A stretch of DNA of 36,142 nt from an uncultured Clostridia bacterium (GTDB lineage Bacteria; Bacillota; Clostridia; TANB77; CAG-508), in assembly GCA_934167365.1 (NCBI GenBank), contig CAKPKU010000005.1, positions 1 through 36,142 of the forward strand, read 5' to 3'. How positions within the stretch are numbered: position 1 is the first letter of the stretch; each line of letters begins with the position of its first letter. Made by a program: the position numbers and the translations under genes. Of this stretch, positions 10,001 to 16,700 are shown one piece after another. The notes under the pieces were generated by a model. The model was given only the letters and a program-made list of their open reading frames with translations, did not search any database and was not told where the DNA came from.

Positions 10001-12283
10001 GATAAATTAACACAAGATGGAAAAGTTGTGTTTGAAGAGGGCTATTTCATTAATATGAGTGAAAATAAACATATTGTAGTTGAATTTAGAAAGACCGCAA
10101 CAGTAATAACAAGGTATATGGATAAGAAAACCAAAAATTCAATAAGTGATGAAATAGAAGACAAAGGATATGAAGGTAAACCTTTTGAAACGAAACAAAA
10201 GATAATAGGAACATATCAATTTGATAGTGTAACAGATGAGGATGGAAATGAAGTTATATCAAATGGAAATATACCAGCAGAGGGCTTAGTTGTTATTTAT
10301 TGGTATAACAAGGTTGAGTCTGGAGTAATTGAAAGACATATGGAAATTGAGAAAGATGGAAGTATACAACAAATAGCAACTGAAACTCATAAAGGAAAAG
10401 TAGGAACAAGTATAAATATATTAAGAAAGCAAATTGATGGTTATGAGGCAGTTGATGGAGTAGAAAGTACTGAGGAAAATGTAATTTCAATGAAAAAAGA
10501 TGAGAATAATATATCAATAACCTTTGAAGAAGGTAAGACAATAGAAGTAATATACTATTATTCAAAGAAAAATGCTACTGTAACAGTTAAATATAAAGAT
10601 AATGTAACAGGAGAAGAAATAAAGGATTCACAAGTAATAAATGGAAAGGTTAATGAATCTTATGAAGTAACAAGAATAGATATACCAGGATATAAGTTAG
10701 ACTTAGATAAACTACCAAATAATGAAAAGGGAACATTTACCGAAGAGGAAATTGTAGTAGAATATTTTTATATTGAATTAAGAGCATATGATTTACAAGT
10801 AGTTTATAAAGCAAATAATGAATTAATAGATGGGGCAAAAATTAAAGTACAAAAAGGAGCTGAAACTTTAGTAGAAGATTATACAAAAAACGGAATTTTA
10901 TATGTAGAAGAATTAGAGCTAACAAATTTATTAACACAAAAATACACAATTTTTGAAACAGAGATACCAGAATATTGTGATACAATTGTAAGTGAAGAAA
11001 AACCAGGAAATGTAGAAATAGTAAGTACATATAATCAAGAGCTTAAAAAATACGAATTTAAAGTTAAATATAACGAGATTAGTGGATTTAAAGTAGAAGT
11101 AGATGAAGATCAGAAAAAAATTAATATTTGTATTGATACTACAAAAATTGAAAAGTATAATTTATCAATTAAAAAGTTCATATCTGCAATTGATGATGAA
11201 AGCATAAATGACAGAGCACCAAGAATTGATATATCAGAAGATGGAAAGATTACATATAAACTTAATAATAGAATTGAAGAAGCATCAAACGACCAAAAGG
11301 TTAAATATACAATTCGTATGTATAATGAAAGTGATGTTACCGCAAAGGGTAAAAGAATAGTTGAGTATATACCAGACGGATTAGTATATGTGCCAGATAA
11401 TGAACTAAACAAAGAATATGGTTGGGTAATGTATGGAGCAGATGATCAAGGACAGGTATATAAAACACAGAATCCAGAAGAGGCAGTAATTGTAGTAACA
11501 GATAATTTAGTAAATAAAGAAATAAAAGCATTTAATAAGGATAAAAATTCAGATTTGAGTTATTTAGATGTTCAAGTAATATTTAAAGTTGATGAAAGCA
11601 AAATAACATCAGATGATAGAATGATTGAAAATAAAGTTATAATAATACCAAATAAAAATGATGATTATCCAGAAAATGATGAAAGCACAGAGAAGTTATA
11701 TATAAAATATTTTGACTTAAATATTGAAAAATATATAGATCAAATAAAAATTAAAAATAAAAATGGTGAAACTGTTAAGCTTGTAGGTGAAAGTCAAAGT
11801 GATCAATTGGTCAAAGTTGATGTAAAAAGTAGTGAAGTTAAAAATACAACCATTGCTGTAACATATGGATTAAAAGTTAAAAATGTTGGTGAAATACCAG
11901 GATATGCAACTAAATTAATTGACTATATCCCAGAAAATTCTAAGTTAGTAGATGACGGAATATGGAAGAAAGAAGGAAATATGGTTGTAAGTTCAGCTTT
12001 AGAAAATGAAATAATAAATCCAGGTGGAAGCAAAGTTGTAAAGGTAACTTTTGAATGGGATTTATCAGACGGAACACTTGGTACAATTGTAAATGAAGCA
12101 AAGATAGCAGAATATACAAACAAATTTAATGCGGTAGATGTAACTGATGATAATAATGACAAACAAGAAATGTTGATTGCAGTAAAGACTGGATCTGAAA
12201 TAGTATTATTTATAGGAACAGTATTAGGTTTCTTGGCAATACTTGTAACTGGAATTATATTTAATAAAAAAATTGTTAAATAA
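1010..12283 (+). CDS. Giant cell-surface adhesin-like protein 1 (SpaA/Cna-B, GLUG, MucBP, DUF11-like)
   Basis: A 3757-residue protein built like a wall-associated stalk. Visible parts in order: an N-terminal hydrophobic segment (about 9-26); an EF-hand-like loop D71-x-N73-x-D75-G-x-x-D79; a region of about 850 residues shared with the second giant protein; four SpaA/Cna-B-like domains (about 930-1390); a GLUG region (about 1402-2180) with some 16 copies of a CYNxGxI...GGIIG unit; an InlB-B-repeat-like module (about 2195-2299); a Cna-B-like domain split by an insert of about 300 residues (about 2300-2686); MucBP-like modules around a second InlB-like module (about 2690-3256); DUF11-like repeats; and a C-terminal K3726-T-G, hydrophobic segment and KK-containing tail. 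The likely role is adhesion or cell-surface scaffolding, inferred from domain families. The ligand is unknown. The frame is intact over 11 kb, which implies selection. A GGGAGG ribosome binding site precedes the ATG and a strong terminator follows. Confidence 0.85.
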   Translation: MKNGKIHKSFFIVVAILVFMVSLFIRKNINKQVSNLSAEDLRSLNYEELNDEDMYVENCRNVQFGAYFARDINGDGYADKLLGTCKQVGSPDTLWINVNVSGDGYLKNGEIAINSKNFNYKTNIQKGPQIKENYVSSDTKNIKLNDLSSGNNCAIMGQILSNIKNKESYSEINSITLSGTYVSNEGEETEVTKTIDVTVDWYGTASAAITGDYNSYDVSKYVYGDEEDLDGTDTINFNFKLYEYNKQLTVKSNKLEIEIPELFGYKPSAVSCLDGTYNEENRILTVNKNTTSTSNNYVVSVTYPKKAFSRIYSGYNMAIDIKGKIECYNNPNEEFTNPYVTDETTGKATAIFVKKNEANADYLSYLSIENKAYSENEKCYVVSKQKLLDAYNTQDEVSNMRYTVSWKELKTKKVTLNGTEILLSDNNDSNVYGDSIDGKIINNYVSNVGIYFDENGFLDKTNGTVSIYDNDTNKLIKTFTYDELKQYTARNPYYYDEEIKHIRAETSVASVVSGTYITIYNIKELDTKKIMNDFTEDDVYSMERLTTTLKSVLKDGGSTVRLAESFNMIGRKSGMNISLSKNSMSSTEVLQNEKITIRTLSDGSNFEYTNWKNGIFLVEIPKDIIKVKINDVSINSSDVNLLDWSLYQENGTNYIKIITSNEVPTAFSIVIDCDLTPNPLMGASNLLVGAYGYNEDANIYWNVAQDKYDINGNDNTIENVAFDRKYLGVSIPNSTFITVETVSNYNENGDITIAPNIAEVAKSARSAQINLVIKNNYENVVDELQILGKIPFAGNTYESGTSLNSEFTATMKNSGIKVPEELKDIAKVYYSTKENPSEDLTDANNDWKLKDNIGNFEDIRSYLIVLENYELKVGEAYEFNYEVEIPEGIECNKVSYSCHKVNYYLRVDDGSKLPLSVQPNKVGIRIVRNYNLKVMKYKKGTTLGVQGATYRLREEVDEEEEDNSRSIISDSNGVISLNKLRVNQVYIFEEIKAPNNYELNTEVLKFKLEEQEDNTLKVVILEGAFAGTAQVVKDENGNDVLLASVEDEPKYKLEITKTDSETNEALVGVIFELDGEKYITKTGGKLTIDGLTVGKEYSLKETYSNGYYNSGDIKFTVVKDGDEYKLNSKSSLLKDAVISNSSNEHLIDAKVTIVNEKIPTYNLTIEKVEENKLDNKLKGARFLLKRADLDNSVYYTTDENGIIEISDLYQFVEGKSITGKYTLQEVEEPYGYMLNKEQIVFTVSKNQDGILEMNIENKDKLDTIESINADENNVKLVIQDKPLFKITKTDKETKKALANAEFIIYELDKDSGTIVDYAKDANGDYVGKQNKNGDYTIITDDSGTATAPLRNGVYKMIEVGYPQGYKENSNEEVFEITSGRTANTDDDDIPELKMEDTTTETLEINYIEDLVDLSNAVNSATNSYATTTVKLMRDLDFKDDSSYKNPSDTSYGDLNGDGTTKKIKEELTDEGGCGFTPIGGVLPSGTVPGDIAGLISDNGSTYSTFAGIFDGQKYEIRNLYIKNSNKHAIGLFGIMLNCKVKNLGITGTIKADSDTFNNYIGAICGKIYGYANIENCYSKCDITSEQGTYVGGLIGNLYTFTNKSYIINSYNSGNITGSNEVSGIIGQVGDWANRNVADDSIIYLINCYNSGIISGSSTYIGGIIGKARYVPVYLSDCHNTGNIMSTENSGSEFGGVIGNITSIGKNYTLKRCYNTGDIMSTGKSYYIGGIIGQVYGEGTSINGNINFIECYNNGNISGDCIGGIIGESDKYGGNINVNKCYNTGHITGKGQYNGGIIGYVGSGKINLTECYNIGDIDRNVTDSYAFSGGIIGANNSSAYCVIENCYNEGNITETKYGYLGGIIGETLGLTTINNSYNKGDIESKCSNNDIGGIMGACYNGGSSISNCYNNGSIVFSPASGTSYVGGIVGRVASNNSISFEILKCYNLGDITCEGTSSAYTYISGIAPINTKINMCYNKGNLKYKNITSDEYIYSYIGGIAATNSNITNSYNTGNIDNYIVSSGNCGSYTGGIAADNNNIINSYNTGNIYSYNCSNSTSSYSYVGGISGENSSSNSENNYNIGSVYNNVISPNLSDTPIYTGAIFGKGLIDDNSKNYYLQDIEVVGDYNLGASGYTQVNGKPLSEDYMRSKEFYDVLSQKGDYWKYINNQYPILDITAVSNAQKVTELSVTNTKKTFDITTEIAENEYESRIGGTITGEYNDKYISTNYKKYVETVSYGDSNKKQIEVVPSEGYKISKIAINGERIEYKENENGSVTIPVGYFEKIDKNYHISVTFTQTNNIFTINKVDENGKPLKNAKFKIDQVEDRPEITDQVKDIVGNSNVYTYINRADDATDLLGELTNNGTYYFVKQSDGTYIPNNNGVANSIADSYMKIDLTNKTGSYKVIVNAQASTQSGQDIGLAAITQTTDAINTSTSVGRFLFASGTVASREYISTELEGGNIYYLHFAYSKNASVDTGDDRITINSVNLYGTFDESYDFNTVDGKYVSSNQGKNGTYSMSYIPIDLSQSTGKYTLTVNAEISSQNGSDRGYVLISDNTGKNFSSYTDDGKFIYLTGSVEAKDYKTVLEGGNIYYLHMVYFNNTNDTDNGTDTFTINSVNLSLNTDDFYHEENIITDESGKAIRGLKYGKYEIVETDAPEGYTKDDNIITYIMSNTNDNNITVTNKALKDVVVHYYENETGSEFNKAPVIVSDDVTLYGSVGDWYQSNILTEVVTKDGIQYNLIKDNSEEYVIPDNASGKYEDNQINVYYYYERNVDIGYRIEHYYENKETGEYDLKYTDSKALNEQAIMELKESDYKLEPGYEFEKQEGAPMAVRDNSEDNVIKVYYKIASFDYTVHYFYEGIEDETLKETLSAKYGDKITTYTDKNKPGYVFESVTPVNDKGNVELTITNNADDNVINVYYVKQYQITTDVVEHTEVHKDGKVDENIKGGTISGEDSTPYEEVIPGESNKLPIELIPDEGYQIVRITINDKELDFTDKLTQDGKVVFEEGYFINMSENKHIVVEFRKTATVITRYMDKKTKNSISDEIEDKGYEGKPFETKQKIIGTYQFDSVTDEDGNEVISNGNIPAEGLVVIYWYNKVESGVIERHMEIEKDGSIQQIATETHKGKVGTSINILRKQIDGYEAVDGVESTEENVISMKKDENNISITFEEGKTIEVIYYYSKKNATVTVKYKDNVTGEEIKDSQVINGKVNESYEVTRIDIPGYKLDLDKLPNNEKGTFTEEEIVVEYFYIELRAYDLQVVYKANNELIDGAKIKVQKGAETLVEDYTKNGILYVEELELTNLLTQKYTIFETEIPEYCDTIVSEEKPGNVEIVSTYNQELKKYEFKVKYNEISGFKVEVDEDQKKINICIDTTKIEKYNLSIKKFISAIDDESINDRAPRIDISEDGKITYKLNNRIEEASNDQKVKYTIRMYNESDVTAKGKRIVEYIPDGLVYVPDNELNKEYGWVMYGADDQGQVYKTQNPEEAVIVVTDNLVNKEIKAFNKDKNSDLSYLDVQVIFKVDESKITSDDRMIENKVIIIPNKNDDYPENDESTEKLYIKYFDLNIEKYIDQIKIKNKNGETVKLVGESQSDQLVKVDVKSSEVKNTTIAVTYGLKVKNVGEIPGYATKLIDYIPENSKLVDDGIWKKEGNMVVSSALENEIINPGGSKVVKVTFEWDLSDGTLGTIVNEAKIAEYTNKFNAVDVTDDNNDKQEMLIAVKTGSEIVLFIGTVLGFLAILVTGIIFNKKIVK
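5680..7370 (+). repeat. GLUG repeat array of giant protein 1
   Basis: About 16 degenerate units of 30-40 codons, each with a [ST/N]CYN-x-G-x-I core followed by a GGIIG or GGIAG turn. Recent duplication is visible at DNA level: a 24-bp exact repeat occurs at 7031-7054 and 7130-7153, 99 bp (33 codons) apart, within a longer near-identical unit. Another repeated string, attatgtcgactg, occurs at 6056 and 6161, 105 bp apart. GLUG motifs are known from large bacterial surface proteins. Confidence 0.8.
7990..8898 (+). repeat. Two tandem jelly-roll-like modules inserted in a Cna-B domain
   Basis: Two consecutive modules of roughly 120-150 residues share the pattern IDL...TG-Y-x-V/L-x-VNA...S and LEGGNIYYLH, then TINSVNL. 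They sit between the first strands and the last strands of a Cna-B-like domain (KVDENGKPLKNAKFKI before, GKYEIVETDAPEGY after). The corresponding domain of the second giant protein (about 19556-19825) has no insert. The beta-rich pattern resembles carbohydrate-binding modules, but this is inference. Confidence 0.6.
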
Positions 12284-12301
12284 TCAAAAAATATATAGTA
12301 T

Positions 12302-12340
12302 CTCGCTTATTAAATTATGTAATAAGCGAGGTATTTTTTT
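12302..12340 (+). terminator. Rho-independent terminator after giant gene 1
   Basis: An 11-bp perfect stem (12302-12312 with 12320-12330) with a 7-nt loop is followed by a run of seven T at 12334-12340. It isolates the giant gene from the next one. Confidence 0.85.
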
Positions 12341-12370
12341 GACAATTTAAATTAGAAGATCGAATTTCCC

Positions 12371-12399
12371 TTGATTATTAATAAATATCATAGTAAAAT
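12371..12399 (+). promoter_or_regulatory. Sigma-A type promoter for the adenylyltransferase-like gene
   Basis: TTGATT (12371-12376) and TAAAAT (12394-12399) are 17 bp apart, just upstream of the ribosome binding site AGGGTGA at about 12419-12425. Confidence 0.65.
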
Positions 12400-12430
12400 A
12401 GATAGATGAATTATTTATTAGGGTGATTAT

Positions 12431-12910
12431 ATGAAGAAAATAGGTTTTACAATAGGAAAATTTGCTCCATTACATAAAGGGCATCAATTTTTAATTGAAA
12501 CAGCAATTGCAGAAATGGATGAAGTATATGTTATTGTATATGAAACAGAAAAAATAAATATCCCTTTGGAGCATAGGGCAAATTGGATAAAAAGAATGTA
12601 TCCATCTGTAAATATTATTTTAGCAAAGAATCCACCAATACAATATGGATTGGATGAAAAAAGTGTAAAAATTCAAAACGATTATTTGAAAAAATTAATT
12701 AAAAATATACCAGTGACACATTTTTATTCTAGTGAAAAATATGGAGAATTTGTTTCGCGAGATTTTCATGTTATAAATAGATTAGTAGACCAAGAGCGAA
12801 CGAAAATTAATATAAGTGCTACTGAAATTAGATCTGACATTAATTATTATAAGACATATATTGATAAAGTGGTTTTTAATGATATAAAATTGTTTTTGAG
12901 TAACTCATAA
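12431..12910 (+). CDS. NadR-like nicotinamide-nucleotide adenylyltransferase domain protein
   Basis: A 159-residue cytoplasmic nucleotidyltransferase of the cytidylyltransferase-like superfamily. The N-terminal signature GKFAPLHKGH (residues 9-18, with the catalytic-type HxGH at 15-18) and the C-terminal ISATEIR (128-134, matching the ISxTxxR motif) are both present. In this family the residues bind ATP and transfer AMP to NMN, giving NAD. The protein corresponds only to the NMN adenylyltransferase part of NadR; no DNA-binding or ribosylnicotinamide kinase domain is present. The start ATG follows AGGGTGA with suitable spacing and a promoter with 17-bp spacer. It has no obvious link to its surface-protein neighbours and is probably monocistronic. 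A different nucleotide substrate cannot be excluded, so no symbol is given. Confidence 0.8.
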   Translation: MKKIGFTIGKFAPLHKGHQFLIETAIAEMDEVYVIVYETEKINIPLEHRANWIKRMYPSVNIILAKNPPIQYGLDEKSVKIQNDYLKKLIKNIPVTHFYSSEKYGEFVSRDFHVINRLVDQERTKINISATEIRSDINYYKTYIDKVVFNDIKLFLSNS

Positions 12911-12994
12911 AAATACGGTATATAAAATTTTAATATGGAAACACTATTATTGTTAAATTTTTAGGATAATTGATCCAAGAAAGGGTGAAATTTT

Positions 12995-13183
12995 ATGCCA
13001 AATTTAAATCAAGTAGAATTACAAAATCTAAGACACCTTATAGGGGCACATGAAACATCTTACCAAAAATTAAATTCATACGCCTCACAAGCAGTAGATC
13101 CTCAAATAAAACAAATATTTACAAAATCAGCTCAAGATGCATTGAATACTAAACAAAAATTAATGTGGTTTTTGGATAATTAG
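12995..13183 (+). CDS. Small spore coat-associated protein (CotF-like partner)
   Basis: A 62-residue, entirely helical protein with a conserved-looking core LQNLRHLIGAHETS at about residues 9-22 and a C-terminal TKQKLMWFL. Short proteins of this type commonly precede Coat_F genes in spore-forming Clostridia, and the next gene here is such a gene, 15 bp downstream. The ribosome binding site AAAGGGTGA precedes the ATG. The likely role is a coat protein deposited on the forespore during sporulation. Function is inferred from sequence resemblance and the neighbour. I did not find a convincing sporulation-sigma promoter in the 84-bp gap upstream. Confidence 0.7.
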   Translation: MPNLNQVELQNLRHLIGAHETSYQKLNSYASQAVDPQIKQIFTKSAQDALNTKQKLMWFLDN

Positions 13184-13198
13184 GGAGGTATTTATTAT

Positions 13199-13441
13199 AT
13201 GGATGAGAAAACAATGGTTAATGATGTATTAAATAGTGTTAAGTCTGAGTTAAAAACATATCAAGGTGTTATTTCAGAAACTGAAAATATGCAATTACGA
13301 CAAGCAATTCAACAAATTCGTAATTCTGATGAAAGCTTTCAATATGAGCTATTTAAAATAGCAGAAACAAAGGGCTATTATAAGCCTGCTGCACAGGCAA
13401 CTCAAACAGAAATACAAAACGTGAAAAATCAATTACAATAA
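13199..13441 (+). CDS. Spore coat protein, CotF family
   Basis: An 80-residue helical protein whose second half carries the Coat_F pattern: a helix with FQYELFKIAETKGYYKPA followed by a C-terminal helix. In Bacillus and Clostridia this family is found in the spore coat, often as paired small proteins. It forms a two-gene unit with the preceding 62-residue protein (gap 15 bp, GGGAGG ribosome binding site at about 13183-13188, somewhat long spacing to the ATG). A strong terminator follows immediately. This is the best direct sign that the host makes endospores. It also raises the question of whether the giant proteins on either side act on spores, though adjacency alone is weak evidence. Confidence 0.85.
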   Translation: MDEKTMVNDVLNSVKSELKTYQGVISETENMQLRQAIQQIRNSDESFQYELFKIAETKGYYKPAAQATQTEIQNVKNQLQ

Positions 13442-13445
13442 TTGT

Positions 13446-13472
13446 AAAAAAACGGGCTAGCCCGTTTTTTTT
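13446..13472 (+). terminator. Rho-independent terminator after the coat gene pair
   Basis: A palindrome centred on cgggctagcccg (13453-13464) with A7 before it and T8 after it. Because it is symmetric it could stop transcription on both strands. Confidence 0.85.
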
Positions 13473-13789
13473 GATGATATGGCAAAGTATAAATTAAGTG
13501 AGTGTTGAAGTAATACTGATTATTTTTTATTAGCAATTTTTTGTTATATAAAAAGACATGACAAAACTTTGGATGCAAGGAATTTAATATAAATTTAATC
13601 GCAATTCCGTAAGCAAAGATGAAAATAATTAAAATTCATAATAATATTTAATAAAAATGTAATAAAAGAAGATTGTGAAGTATCCCTAGAAATAGCAAAA
13701 TAATCATAGATATTGACATATTTACAATAAAAATTAGTTCGTTTAATATTAAATGAGGAAAATAATATTAAAAATTAAGGAGTATTTTT
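13473..13789 (+). other. Intergenic region upstream of giant surface gene 2
   Basis: No gene is visible. A candidate promoter is TTTACA (13721-13726) and TAATAT (13744-13749) with a 17-bp spacer; a TTGACA overlaps at 13713-13718. A nested hairpin is possible at about 13567-13617: CTTTG pairs with CAAAG outside, and GGAATT pairs with AATTCC inside. It contains TCCGTAAG, which also occurs in the leader of giant gene 1. I tested this by eye against c-di-GMP riboswitch consensus features and did not find a match. Confidence 0.4.
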
Positions 13790-16700
13790 ATGAAATCAAA
13801 AAAATGGTTAGTATTAGGATTAATAAGTATAGTGTCAATAATAATTTTGACAGTATTATCCACATTTTTTGTAAAAAAAGTGGATAAGTCATCTGCAAGT
13901 TTAGATCAAGAAACATTAAGAGCTATGACATATGGAGAGCTAACAGATGAAGATAACAAAACTCAAAGTGATAATGTTAGGTTTTCTGCATTTTTTACTA
14001 GAGATTTGAATCAAGATGGATATGCTGAAAGAATAAAAGGTACATGTAAAAAGCTAACGGAAAATGATACATTATACATGGAATTAAATGTATTAACAGA
14101 AGGATATTTGCAAAATGGTAGAATAACATTAAACGCAGAAAACTTTACATGGACCACGGCAATAGTTGATGATAATATCGTAGATGGAGATTATATCGGA
14201 AAAACAACAGATATAAAATTAGAAGACAAAATACAATCTGGAAGTCAAAAGTTATTTCTAGGAACAATTACATCATTAATTGGAGAGAATATAAATGATT
14301 ATTCTAAAGTAAACAGTGTAACATTAACAGGAACATATGTAGATTCAAATGGAGATACAGCAGATATATCAGTAACAAGAAATATAACAGTTGATTGGTA
14401 TGGAAGTATAACAAGTTCATTATCTACAAAAGCACAATCATATGATATAGATAAAGTTGAAAAAGATGAAGAGAATAATTCAATGAGTATTTCATTTTTT
14501 ATAAAAAGTAATGAAACATCATTGAAATTGTTATTAAAGGAAAACGTTGTAACAGCAACAATACCCAAGCTAAATGGATATTCTCCTATAAATGTAATAG
14601 TAGAAGGAAACAATGTTACATATGATTATAATAAAGAAAATAGTTTTTTAACAATAAAAAGATCAAGTCAAATAAATGACGACGGTCAAATAACAACAGC
14701 TATTTCAAAAAGCAATAGGTATGATATAAAGGTGACATATCCATTAGAAGCATATAAAAATTTAGATGAAAATTCTATAACATTGGAAATTCCAGTAACT
14801 GGATATTATGTAGGATATAATAATCCAAATAGTGAATTTCAAAATCCACTACAATCAAATATAGCAGAAGGAATAGTAGCAGTAGAATATAATAATCCAA
14901 AAGGAAGCACATATAATTTTGAAGTGAAAGTTGGAGAATATATACCATATAGATATGTTGTTTCTAAACAAAAACCTTTGGGAATATATAATAAAAACGA
15001 AGAAAGTACAGATAAAGATTATTATGAAGTAAGATGGGATTTTTATTCTGGAAACCAAAAAATAGTAAAATCTGCAGTCATGAAAGAATCTGATACAAGT
15101 TTGTCAGACCAGTTTTTAAATACAGAAAATAAATATTTTAGCATGGAAAATTATACATCAAATATAGGAATATATTTTTCTGGAGCAATATCACTATTAG
15201 GTAAGAATGGATATATAAAATTATATAATGATGAAACAAATGAATTAATACATACATTTACTAAAGATGATTGGTTAAAATATTCAAATTCAAATCCTTA
15301 CTATTATGAAAGCGCTATAAAACACATAAGAATAGAAACAAGTGAAGCATCTGAAAACCAGTTATTATCAGTATATAATATTAAGGAAATAAATGATAAT
15401 ACTGTAACAACAACATTTACTAAAGATGAATTTGATAAATTAAGTAAAATATATTCATATTTATTAGGTAGTGTGAAATCTGAAGAAAATGATGATTATG
15501 AATCAATGAATAAAATAGGAATTGCAAATTATGAGGAACCAAATTCAAATGCAAGAATAGCAACAACGCCAACAAAAATTTCAACACAAAATACATCTAA
15601 AAATCATAAAATAACAATTACAACAAGTGATAGTGAATATAATCAAATGAAATGGAAAAATGGTGAGTTTTTAGTTAAGTTACCAGAAGAGATTATTTCA
15701 GTAAATATAAATAATATACAAATAAGCAATCAAGATGTAAAAGTATTAGCATATGATGTATATGAAAAAGATAATTGTAAATTTATAAAAATAATTACTG
15801 AAAACGCAGAAGAGCAGACATATACAATAACTATAAATTGTGATTTAACAGCAAATCCAGTAGCTGTTACTGAAAGAAAAAATATAACATTATATGCAGT
15901 TAATGAGGATTGTAATAAATATGTAATTAACAATAAAGATATATATGATGTAAACAGCAATAATAATTTTGAAGAGCTAGTTGGAACAAGTTCAGTAGGA
16001 ATAGATTTGTTAACTCCAAGTACTCTTATAACAAATCAAACACTTACAAATTATGATGATAAAAATAGTGTAACAGTAGCTCCAAATGTGTCTGAATTAA
16101 ATGAAGAAACTAGAACTGCAAATGTAAACATTAATTTATTAAATAATTATAATTCAACAATAAGCGAAACCAAAATATTAGGTGTAATACCTTTTGAAGG
16201 AAATAGTTATATAATTAATAAACAAAATTTAGGATCTGAATTTAGTGTAACAATGGGAGACACTGGAATACAAATGTCAGAACAGTTAAAAGATATTGTA
16301 ACAGTATATTATTCAGAAAATGAAAGTGCAACAAGTGACCTAAATGATAGTAATAATAAATGGACAAAGAGTCCAGATGATTGGACAAAGGTAAAAAAGT
16401 ATTTAATAGATTTTGGTGAATACAAGTTACCAACAAAATCTTCGTATACATTTACATATGAAATAAAAATTCCAGAAGGAATATCTTATAATAAAATATC
16501 ATATAGTGAACATGCTGTATATTTTGCCTTAAATACAGAAGAGGGAAAATTACAAACAAGTACAGAGCCTAATAAATTAGGTATAAGAATTGTTAGAAAG
16601 TATGATATAGATATAACAAAATATAAAGCTGGAAAAAGTTTAGTTGTTTCAGGAGCAAGTTATAAATTAACAGAGCTAGATAATGATAATAATGAAGTAT

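Noticed and set aside
12170..12283. Canonical LPXTG sortase signal in giant protein 1
   Set aside because: The residues before T-G are A-V-K, not L-P-x; I report it only as a sorting-like tail.
13567..13617. Possible c-di-GMP or other known riboswitch upstream of giant gene 2
   Set aside because: A nested hairpin exists, but the conserved core strings of GEMM-type riboswitches are absent and the leader of giant gene 1 does not share the fold.
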